DNA of 5,182 nucleotides. Source: JBDHZK01 sp039811865. Its GTDB lineage: Bacteria > Actinomycetota > Actinomycetes > Propionibacteriales > Propionibacteriaceae. Below, piece by piece: positions 1 to 5,182 of the stretch. Within the stretch, counting starts at the first letter, position 1, and every line of letters begins with the position of its first letter. A program made the translations under genes and the position numbers. The notes under the pieces are model-generated. The model saw only the letters and a list, made by a program, of their open reading frames with translations. It did no database searches and was not told the origin of the DNA. Where the stretch lies: positions 1 to 5,182 of the forward strand of contig JBDHZK010000163.1 of NCBI GenBank assembly GCA_039811865.1, given 5' to 3'.

Positions 1-1069
1 ACAGCGGCGTTTGGGGATCCAGTCGCGTGAGCATGAGGGCGCCGATACCCATCACGAGCGCGGCCGCGACCATCGGGATCCGCGCGCCCAGGCGGGCGAC
101 CAGGCGTCCCGAGATGGGCGCCAGCAACGCGTTCGCCAGCGCCATCGGCAAGGTGGCGAGGCCGGCATGCAACGGCTCCATCCCCCGGCTGTCCTGCAGG
201 TACAGCGTGGCGACGAACAGGAAACCGGCGAAGGAGAAGAACGCCAGCAGCGCGATCAACGTGGCGAGACTGAACGGGAGCGATCTGAAGAAACCCAGTT
301 CCAAGAACGGCTCCGCGGCCCGCCGCTCGGTCACGATGAAGGCGGTCCCGCCGAGCAGCGCGAGACCACCGGCAACCAGGACGGGCAGCGTCGTGAAGCC
401 GTACTCGCCACCCTCGATCAAGGCGAAGGTCAGGGCACCCAGGGTCAGGATCGCGAGGAGTTGGCCGGGGATGTCGAAGCCGCGCGCCGTCTCGGCCTTC
501 GACTCCGGGACGTAGCGATGCACCAGCCACAACGCCAACCCGACCACGGGGAGGTTGATCCAAAACACCGAGCGCCAGTCGATGGCGTCCACGAGCGCTC
601 CGCCGACGATCGGCCCCGTCGCCATGCCGATACCGATGACTGCACCCCAGATCCCGATCGCCTGGGCCCGCTCGCGGTGATCCTCGAACGTGTTGCTGAT
701 GATCGACAAAGCCACCGGGGCGAGCATCGACCCGCCGACGGCCTGCAGGCCGCGCATGACGATGAGCATCGCCGAGCTGAACGACACCGAGCACAGCGCC
801 GAACCGATGCCGAACAGCACCAGCCCGATCATCAGCACCTTGCGGCGTCCGATCCGATCGGCCAGCGAGCCCGAAAACATCAGCAGGGACGCCAGCACCA
901 GCAGGTAGGCGTCGATCACCCACTGCAGTTGCCCAGTGGAGGCGTGCAACTCCCGCGAGATCGAAGGCAGCGCCAGGTTCACCGCCGTCGAATCGATCTG
1001 CACGATCATCACGCTGACAGAGCAAGCCACCAAGACAAGTAGGCGCTCACTGCGGTTCGGGGTCGGCAT
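1..1069 (-). CDS. DHA2-family (EmrB/QacA-type) MFS drug:H+ antiporter, C-terminus cut by the window edge
   Basis: Inner-membrane transporter of the major facilitator superfamily; DHA2 members typically expel drugs or other toxic amphiphiles in exchange for protons. The minus strand reads open for 356 codons from the ATG at 1069. Visible signatures: the TM1 motif with D26 (IDSTAVNLALP), motif A in the loop after TM2 (residues 67-77, GSLADRIGRRK), motif B with R106 and GG at 112-113, and antiporter motif C around residues 151-158 (TGPIVGGA), followed by DWRSVFWINLP (164-174), typical of DHA2. Complete relatives are roughly 450-550 residues, so the last quarter to third lies left of the window. 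The ATG is preceded 12 bases upstream by an in-frame TAG, which rules out a longer form. A weak TAGAG lies 7 bases before the ATG; a better GAGGAG (1090-1095) is 20 bases away, too far for normal use. No frameshift or internal stop was seen. Substrate cannot be inferred. It diverges from the Mrp operon; no local regulator gene is visible. Confidence 0.93.
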   Translation of the reverse strand, partial: MPTPNRSERLLVLVACSVSVMIVQIDSTAVNLALPSISRELHASTGQLQWVIDAYLLVLASLLMFSGSLADRIGRRKVLMIGLVLFGIGSALCSVSFSSAMLIVMRGLQAVGGSMLAPVALSIISNTFEDHRERAQAIGIWGAVIGIGMATGPIVGGALVDAIDWRSVFWINLPVVGLALWLVHRYVPESKAETARGFDIPGQLLAILTLGALTFALIEGGEYGFTTLPVLVAGGLALLGGTAFIVTERRAAEPFLELGFFRSLPFSLATLIALLAFFSFAGFLFVATLYLQDSRGMEPLHAGLATLPMALANALLAPISGRLVARLGARIPMVAAALVMGIGALMLTRLDPQTPL

Positions 1070-1152
1070 GGGCGCACTCTACGAAAGGTCTCCTCGCCGC
1101 GACCGTGCGACCACCGGTTTCACAGGTTCGGGCCATTCTCACTTCACTTGCG

Positions 1153-1177
1153 TCGGGCCGGGCAGCCACTGGCCCGA
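1153..1177. repeat. Inverted repeat, 7-bp arms with 11-base loop
   Basis: TCGGGCC (1153-1159) is the exact reverse complement of GGCCCGA (1171-1177), separated by 11 bases. No T-run follows on either strand, so it does not look like an intrinsic terminator. It lies near the middle of the divergent region, about 84 bases upstream of the MFS start, and could be a binding site or a chance G/C-rich fold. Confidence 0.4.
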
Positions 1178-1233
1178 TTGCACCCGGGGGTCGGAAGGAT
1201 TCGCGACGCTTCCTGGCCAAGACATGGTCAAAA

Positions 1234-1248
1234 CCGCCAAGATGGCGG
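1234..1248. repeat. Short inverted repeat CCGCC-AAGAT-GGCGG
   Basis: Five-base arms (1234-1238 and 1244-1248) flank a 5-base spacer. Such a short G/C-only repeat is expected fairly often by chance in DNA of this composition. It is recorded because it is one of four inverted repeats in the same 277-base intergenic region. Confidence 0.25.
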
Positions 1249-1288
1249 GGTCGCTCGGTTCGGGTCCGCCCGGGCTTTTCTCCGACCC

Positions 1289-1303
1289 TGCTGGGAGCCA
1301 GCA
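1289..1303 (+). promoter_or_regulatory. Candidate hairpin over the leader ORF ribosome binding site
   Basis: TGCTGG (1289-1294) pairs exactly with CCAGCA (1298-1303) around a 3-base GAG loop. The Shine-Dalgarno-like GGGAG (1293-1297) that would serve the ATG at 1303 lies partly in the 5' arm and partly in the loop, and the last paired base is the A of that ATG. If transcribed, the fold would partly hide the ribosome binding site of the putative leader peptide. The stem is short, so its stability in the cell is uncertain. Confidence 0.35.
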
Positions 1304-1350
1304 TGACATCGACGGAACGTTCCGTCCGCCACCATGCGCGGCGCCCATGA
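1303..1350 (+). CDS. Putative 15-residue leader peptide overlapping the mrpA start
   Basis: A short ORF encodes MTSTERSVRHHARRP and stops at TGA 1348-1350, overlapping the mrpA ATG (1347-1349) as ATGA. The ATG at 1303 has GGGAG (1293-1297) 5 bases upstream, a better Shine-Dalgarno than anything directly before mrpA. The same 4-base overlap occurs at the mrpA-mrpC and mrpC-mrpD junctions, which makes translational coupling plausible: ribosomes finishing the leader could restart on mrpA. The peptide is basic (4 Arg, 2 His in 15) with no recognisable domain, so any role would be in cis rather than as a working protein. The reading frame remains open well upstream of 1303, so the overlap could be chance. 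No homologue is known to me. Confidence 0.4.
   Translation: MTSTERSVRHHARRP
1311..1326. promoter_or_regulatory. Perfect 16-bp palindrome GACGGAACGTTCCGTC, candidate operator or RNA hairpin
   Basis: The sequence equals its own reverse complement over all 16 bases and ends 20 bases before the mrpA ATG. Uninterrupted palindromes of this length and form are typical binding sites for dimeric repressors such as TetR-family proteins, and this position would let a repressor block mrpA transcription. In RNA it could fold as a 6-bp stem (GACGGA/TCCGTC) with an ACGT loop inside the putative leader ORF. No regulator gene is visible in the window, so the partner is unknown. Confidence 0.5.
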
Positions 1351-4121
1351 TTCTTGCCTTGCTGCTGGCGTCTTGCCTGGTGCTCGTGGTGGCCGCCTTC
1401 GTCCTGGGTCAGGCGTGGGGACGCGGCACCGGCTGGGTGGTCTCGGCCGGTTTCGCCGGGGTGCTGACAGCACTGACGTGGGCGGTGGCCGGCGGCCCAA
1501 ACCAGCAGTTCGCCTGGCCGTGGCTACCGAGCCTTGGGGTCGTGTTCCGACTTCAGCTGGACGGCTTGGGGCTGCTGTTCGCGGCCGTCGTCCTGGGCAT
1601 CGGCGCGCTGGTGATGGCGTACGCGGTGAACTACCTCCCACCCGGACGCCATGGACAGTTCTACGCGCTGCTCACATTCTTCGCGTTCGCGATGTTCGGC
1701 CTCGTCCTGGCCGGCGACGTCGTGGTGATGTGGGTGATGTGGGAGTTCACGACCTTGTGCTCGTTCCTGCTGATCTCCCAATCGGGGCCCAAGGGCAAGG
1801 ACCCGGCGATTCGCACGCTGCTCGTCACCGCAGCGGGCGGCCTTTGCCTGCTGGCGGCCGTGGCCGTCATGACGGTGGTCACCGGCACCAGTCGCTTGGA
1901 CGACATTCTGACGTCGCCGTACTGGGCCGCGCATCCGGACATGACCGCCACGCTCGCCGTCCTGATCGCGGCGGCGGCGTTCACCAAGTGCGCCCAGTTC
2001 CCCTTCCACGCCTGGCTGCCGGACGCCATGGTCGCCTCCACGCCGGTCAGCGCCTACCTGCACGCCGCGGCGATGGTGAAGGCGGGCATCTTCTTGCTGA
2101 TCAGGTTCTCGGCGATCTTCTCCACCACCGGGGTGTGGAACGTGCTCTTGGTCGGCGTCGGGTTGTGGACGGCGCTGATGGGCGCGTTCATGGCGCTTCG
2201 GCGACACGACCTCAAGGAACTCCTCGCCTACTCCACGATCAGCCAGTTGGGCTTCATGGTCGCCACGATCGGCATCGGGACCGGCTACGCAATCGTCGGC
2301 GCGCTGGCTCACGTGGTGGGCCACGCACTGTTCAAGTCGGCCCTGTTCATGGCCGTGGGGCTGATCGACCATGAGACTCGAACCCGCGACATCCGGAAGC
2401 TGAGCGGCCTTTGGCGGGCCATGCCGGCGACCAGCGTCGTCCTGGTGGTCGCGGCGGCGTCCATGGCCGGGATTCCCCCGTTGTTCGGCTTCGTGACCAA
2501 GGAGGCGCTGTTCAAGGCGATGACCCTGGCGCCGTGGGGGTCTGGGTGGACCTGGGTCATCTGCTTGGCCGGCGTTGCCGCGGCCACGCTGACCTTCGCC
2601 TACTCCGCACGCATGGTCGTCACGACGCTGCCGGGTCCGCCGATGACGCCCGAGCCCCACGAGGCACCGATGGCCATGGTCGCGCCGGTAGCCGTCGCCG
2701 CCGGTGCGGGGGTCGTCCTCGGCGTGGCCGGTCCGCTGGCCGAACCGCTGGTGATCGGAGCCGCGGCCGCGGTCACCGGCAAGCCCCCGACGCTGGATCT
2801 GAGCTTGTGGCACGGGTTCACGGTGCCGCTGGGGATGAGCACGGCCGTCCTCGCGCTCGGCCTGGTGTTGGTGCTGGCCCGGCGACGGGTGGACGCTGTG
2901 CTCGGCTTCGAGCGGATGTCCTTCAGCGCGGTCCGGGTGGTGGAGGGCTTCCGGTCGGGTTCGATCGGCCTGGGCCGACACGTCGGCGCTCCGACCCGCA
3001 GCGACTCGCCGTTTCGGCACCTGGCCGCGGTCTTGGGCGCCTTCGTGGCGGTTGTTGCCGCCGGGTTGTGGTTCACCGGTTTCGCACCCCTCGACCCCAA
3101 CGCCGACCGGGCCGTGGACTGGCTGTTCAGCGCCATCGTGGCCCTAGGCGCGATCATCACGATCCGGGCCCGCAGCCGGATCGCGCTGGTGTTGTCAGTT
3201 GGGGTAGTCGGCTTCGCCGTGGCTTTGCTGTTCTTCTCCCTGGGCGCCCCGGACGTCGCACTGACTCAGTTGCTCGTCGAGATCCTCACCGTGGTCGTCA
3301 TGGTGCTATTGCTGACGCGGCTGCCGGTCTGGTTCCACGCCACGAAGCCGCCTCGAACGATCGCGGCCACGGCGATCGCCACCCTCGTGGGGCTGGCGGG
3401 GTTCGGCGTCGGCTGGATCATGATGGACAGCCAGGGTTTGTCGCCCGTCGGCCGCTATTACATCGAGCAGGCCTACCGGCTGACCGGCGGAACGAACGTC
3501 GTGAACACGATCCTGGTCGACTTCCGAGCGCTGGACACCCTCGGCGAGCTGATCGTCCTGGGCGTCGCCGGGGTGGCCGTCATCGTCGCCTTGGAGAGCC
3601 GCGGGCTGCTGCCGTGGCGCAAGAGCCCGATCGTCCTGACGCCGGGCAACCCGGCCCGCGATCCCGGTGACAACGCGATCAGTTTGCGGGTCACCGCGCG
3701 CTTCGTCGTGCCGCTGCTGGTCCTGACCTCGGTTTGGATGTTCCTTCGCGGGCACTACAACCCGGGCGGCGGTTTCATCGCCGCACTGATCGGCGGCGCT
3801 GCCCTTTCGTTGGTGTTCTTGGCCGCCCGCGACGACCGGGTGGCCAAGCTCGAGGTGTCGTCCACGCGGCTGATCGGCGGGGGAATGCTGATCTCGCTCA
3901 TCACCGGGGTGTTCGGCTTCGCGGCCGGGTCGTTCCTGCGTCCGCTCGGCGTCGACGTGCTCGGGATCAAGGTGAGCACCGGGCTACTGTTCGACGTCGG
4001 CGTCTACCTCGCCGTGATCGGGCTGATCTTGACCACGCTCAAGCGGCTCGGACTCGACACCCCAGAGCTGGCCCCCCGGCGCAAACCGGTGGAAATGGCG
4101 CCCAAGGAGGAGCGCAAATGA
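1347..4121 (+). CDS. mrpA: Mrp/Mnh cation:proton antiporter subunit A fused to subunit B
   Basis: The 924-residue protein is the largest Mrp subunit, exchanging Na+ (or another monovalent cation) for H+ across the membrane. Residues 1 to about 515 form the NuoL/ND5-like antiporter module, with the family's charged residues: E133 (MWEFTTLCSF), K214 and H221 (FTKCAQFPFHAWLP), H239/K245 (LHAAAMVKAG), K290 (DLKELLAYSTISQLG), H322/H326/K330 (HVVGHALFK) and K385 (FGFVTKEALF). About 553-750 is the MrpA-specific C-terminal part (MbhD/MbhE-like), with D636/E645 (GAPDVALTQLLVEILT) and D725/D730/E734 (VDFRALDTLGEL). From about 779 to 905 is a full MnhB domain (RGHYNPGGGFIAAL at 801-814) after a proline-rich linker, so A and B are one polypeptide. 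The ATG at 1347 starts directly before the first membrane helix; the same frame is open back to 936 but only as hydrophilic sequence antisense to the MFS gene. No clear Shine-Dalgarno precedes this ATG, which may be coupled to a leader ORF. The stop overlaps mrpC by 4 bases. Also called mnhA. Confidence 0.97.
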   Translation: MILALLLASCLVLVVAAFVLGQAWGRGTGWVVSAGFAGVLTALTWAVAGGPNQQFAWPWLPSLGVVFRLQLDGLGLLFAAVVLGIGALVMAYAVNYLPPGRHGQFYALLTFFAFAMFGLVLAGDVVVMWVMWEFTTLCSFLLISQSGPKGKDPAIRTLLVTAAGGLCLLAAVAVMTVVTGTSRLDDILTSPYWAAHPDMTATLAVLIAAAAFTKCAQFPFHAWLPDAMVASTPVSAYLHAAAMVKAGIFLLIRFSAIFSTTGVWNVLLVGVGLWTALMGAFMALRRHDLKELLAYSTISQLGFMVATIGIGTGYAIVGALAHVVGHALFKSALFMAVGLIDHETRTRDIRKLSGLWRAMPATSVVLVVAAASMAGIPPLFGFVTKEALFKAMTLAPWGSGWTWVICLAGVAAATLTFAYSARMVVTTLPGPPMTPEPHEAPMAMVAPVAVAAGAGVVLGVAGPLAEPLVIGAAAAVTGKPPTLDLSLWHGFTVPLGMSTAVLALGLVLVLARRRVDAVLGFERMSFSAVRVVEGFRSGSIGLGRHVGAPTRSDSPFRHLAAVLGAFVAVVAAGLWFTGFAPLDPNADRAVDWLFSAIVALGAIITIRARSRIALVLSVGVVGFAVALLFFSLGAPDVALTQLLVEILTVVVMVLLLTRLPVWFHATKPPRTIAATAIATLVGLAGFGVGWIMMDSQGLSPVGRYYIEQAYRLTGGTNVVNTILVDFRALDTLGELIVLGVAGVAVIVALESRGLLPWRKSPIVLTPGNPARDPGDNAISLRVTARFVVPLLVLTSVWMFLRGHYNPGGGFIAALIGGAALSLVFLAARDDRVAKLEVSSTRLIGGGMLISLITGVFGFAAGSFLRPLGVDVLGIKVSTGLLFDVGVYLAVIGLILTTLKRLGLDTPELAPRRKPVEMAPKEERK
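4104..4110 (+). promoter_or_regulatory. Strong ribosome binding site of mrpC
   Basis: AAGGAGG lies inside the last codons of mrpA, 7 bases before the ATG at 4118 and 10 before the second ATG at 4121. It supports the upstream ATG, whose last two bases form the TGA of mrpA with the next A. It is the clearest Shine-Dalgarno in the window. Confidence 0.85.
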
Positions 4122-4546
4122 TGGCTCTTCCGGCGGCCGTGGCCGTCCTGCTGGGGGCGGGCGCCTACCTCATCCTCCGACGCGGAATGATGCGCATCGT
4201 CGTCGGCTTCGCCCTGATTTCCCACGCGGTGAATCTGCTGATCGTGATCGGCGGCGGGACGGCCCGGCGCCGGCCCGCGCTGGTCGCCGGGGCCGATCCG
4301 AGCGTGACCGCCGACCCGCTGCCGCAGGCGTTCGTCCTGACCGCGGTGGTGATCGCCTTCGCGGTCACGATCTTCATGCTCGTGTTGGCCGTGGTCGGCG
4401 TCGGCGACGACGACACCGAAATCGAGCTGGCCGGCAAGGCGACCGAGACCCCAGACCTGGAGACCGAGCCGGGCCGGCGGCGTCCCTCCCGGCGCTACCC
4501 GCACAGCGACTGGCACGCCTATCTCGACCGAGCGGACGACGTATGA
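4118..4546 (+). CDS. mrpC: Mrp/Mnh cation:proton antiporter subunit C (NuoK-like)
   Basis: A small membrane subunit of the Mrp complex, homologous to NuoK of complex I, located beside MrpD. The 142-residue product shows three membrane segments (about 3-20, 25-46 and 70-95) and the family blocks GAYLILRRGMMRIVVGFAL (14-32), SHAVNLLI (35-42) and DPLPQAFVLTAVVIAFAV (66-83). Two adjacent in-frame ATG codons (4118 and 4121) are possible starts; 4118 is chosen because it has the best spacing to AAGGAGG and makes the ATGA overlap with mrpA. After residue 95 comes a hydrophilic tail of about 47 residues, acidic first (GDDDTEIE) and then arginine-rich (GRRRPSRR); Bacillus MrpC is only about 113 residues. 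The end overlaps mrpD by 4 bases. Also called mnhC. Confidence 0.96.
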   Translation: MMALPAAVAVLLGAGAYLILRRGMMRIVVGFALISHAVNLLIVIGGGTARRRPALVAGADPSVTADPLPQAFVLTAVVIAFAVTIFMLVLAVVGVGDDDTEIELAGKATETPDLETEPGRRRPSRRYPHSDWHAYLDRADDV

Positions 4547-5182
4547 GCGGCGAAGCTTTGATCTGGTTCATGATCGGGCCGTTCTTCGCGGCTGGACTCC
4601 TCGTGGCCATTCGGCTACCGGCCCTGGTGCGGACTGCCGTCTTGCTGGCGACGCTCCTCGGCGAGACCGCCGCGGCGAGCGTCCTCTTGACGCAATTGCA
4701 CGCCGGCGGTGTCCTGAGCTCTCGGCTGGGGCTATGGGACTCGGTGATCGCGATCCCCTTCGCGGCGGACGCATTCAGCGCGCTGATGCTGCTGCTGACC
4801 AGCTTCATGACCCTGGTCACGTCGTTGTTCGCCGCTCGGGCGGGTGCCGCCGCCGAACCCTTCTTCTGCCCGCTGGTGCTGGTGATGACCGGTGGCGTCG
4901 CCGGCGCCCTGCTGACCGCTGACCTGTTCAACCTGTTCGTCTGCATCGAGATCATGCTGTTGCCCTCCTACGCGCTGATCCTGCTAGCCCATCGCGGGCA
5001 GGGCATGCGGATGCAGGTCACCGCGGCCCGGATCTACGTCACGGTCAACCTGCTGACCTCATCGATGTTTCTGCTCGGGGTGGGGACGCTCTACGGCGTG
5101 ATCGGGACGGTCAACCTGGCCGCCCTGTTCGGCCGTCCCCTGGCGAACCCACAGGCGATGCTGGCGGTGGGGCTGATCTTCT
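4543..5182 (+). CDS. mrpD: Mrp/Mnh cation:proton antiporter subunit D, N-terminal part (cut by window edge)
   Basis: The second antiporter-like subunit of the Mrp complex, homologous to NuoM/NuoN of complex I and thought to carry protons. The window shows 213 codons of a protein usually near 500 residues. Visible features are the N-terminal helices, the IPFAADAFSALMLLLTSFM block (71-89) and the signature TADLFNLFVCIEIMLLPSYAL (125-145); E136 there matches the essential TM5 glutamate of MrpD (E137 in the Bacillus pseudofirmus protein). The essential TM7 lysine expected near residue 219 lies just beyond the window, so it cannot be checked. The ATG overlaps the mrpC stop as ATGA, and only weak purine-rich sequence (GAGCGGACGA, 4530-4539) precedes it, which fits translation coupled to mrpC. 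MrpA is encoded separately and upstream, so this is not a second A subunit. Also called mnhD. Confidence 0.95.
   Translation, partial: MSGEALIWFMIGPFFAAGLLVAIRLPALVRTAVLLATLLGETAAASVLLTQLHAGGVLSSRLGLWDSVIAIPFAADAFSALMLLLTSFMTLVTSLFAARAGAAAEPFFCPLVLVMTGGVAGALLTADLFNLFVCIEIMLLPSYALILLAHRGQGMRMQVTAARIYVTVNLLTSSMFLLGVGTLYGVIGTVNLAALFGRPLANPQAMLAVGLIF

Larger units (their letters stand above)
1070..1346. promoter_or_regulatory. Divergent intergenic region between the MFS gene and the mrp operon
   Basis: This 277-base stretch must carry the promoter of the leftward MFS gene and probably that of the rightward mrp operon, because both genes start at its edges and point outward. I could not find a convincing -35/-10 pair for either direction; a TTGACC on the minus strand near 1230 has no matching -10 box at normal spacing. 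The stretch contains several inverted repeats and a possible leader ORF, listed separately. The mrpA reading frame stays open through it, but that translation is hydrophilic and lacks family features, so it is treated as non-coding. Confidence 0.55.

Noticed and set aside
11..1042. Long plus-strand open frame of 343 codons opposite the MFS gene
   Set aside because: It translates to a low-complexity run of Arg, Gln, Asp, Glu and His, as expected from the antisense of a G+C-rich membrane protein gene. The minus strand gives a clear MFS protein with all its motifs.
1070..1091. Upstream GTG (1077 on the minus strand) as the MFS start after GAGGAG
   Set aside because: The GTG is out of frame with the MFS protein and reaches a stop after about 22 codons, and GAGGAG is 12 bases away from it. 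The in-frame ATG at 1069 is kept.
1153..1177. Intrinsic terminator at the TCGGGCC/GGCCCGA stem
   Set aside because: There is no T-run on either strand and no gene ends there; both neighbours start in this region and run outward.
936..1346. N-terminal extension of mrpA of up to 137 codons in the same frame
   Set aside because: The extension is antisense to the MFS start, hydrophilic, and lacks any MrpA family sequence. The in-frame ATGs at 1224 and 1242 have no Shine-Dalgarno. The ATG at 1347 directly precedes the first membrane helix.
1334..2374. Alternative plus-strand start at ATG 1334 (with a GCCACC just before it)
   Set aside because: It is out of frame with mrpA and gives an Arg/Gly-rich shadow product. 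The eukaryote-like Kozak context is coincidental in bacterial DNA.
1524..3020. Minus-strand open frame of 498 codons inside mrpA
   Set aside because: A high-G+C shadow of mrpA. Its composition is dominated by Arg, His, Gln, Asp and Gly without any domain, while the plus strand encodes conserved Mrp motifs throughout.

Overview
This window comes from a G+C-rich bacterium, most likely an actinomycete (Actinomycetota, possibly near the mycobacteria). The reasons are the G/C-dominated third codon positions, the tight ATGA gene overlaps and the gene content. Genus cannot be fixed from the sequence alone. No rRNA, tRNA, CRISPR array, insertion sequence or phage gene was seen.

Layout: positions 1-1069 hold the 5' two-thirds of a minus-strand gene for a 14-helix-type (DHA2, EmrB/QacA-like) major facilitator drug:proton antiporter, cut by the left edge. 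A 277-base divergent intergenic region follows (1070-1346), unusually rich in inverted repeats. From 1347 to the right edge runs the start of a plus-strand Mrp (Mnh) multisubunit cation/proton antiporter operon: mrpA fused to mrpB (1347-4121), mrpC (4118-4546) and the first 213 codons of mrpD (4543 onward). This is the 'group 2' arrangement, in which A and B form one polypeptide. The rest of mrpD and mrpE, mrpF and mrpG are expected beyond the right edge, but that is inference.

How the genes work together: Mrp subunits assemble into one membrane complex related to the membrane arm of respiratory complex I. It exchanges cytoplasmic Na+ (sometimes K+ or Li+) for protons and supports salt and alkali tolerance. 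MrpA and MrpD carry the two antiporter-like channels, MrpC is the NuoK-like subunit, and the A C-terminal and B domains lie in the region implicated in cation transport. Each visible junction is a 4-base ATGA overlap, so translation is probably coupled along the operon.

The least ordinary part is the region just upstream of mrpA. MrpA has no good Shine-Dalgarno of its own. A possible 15-codon leader ORF (1303-1350) does have one, and its stop overlaps the mrpA start in the same ATGA fashion. A small hairpin covers part of the leader's ribosome binding site, and a perfect 16-bp palindrome lies inside the leader. This looks like a control point for mrpA, at the DNA level (operator), the RNA level (leader-coupled translation), or both. 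The coding genes themselves are members of known families with their key residues intact.
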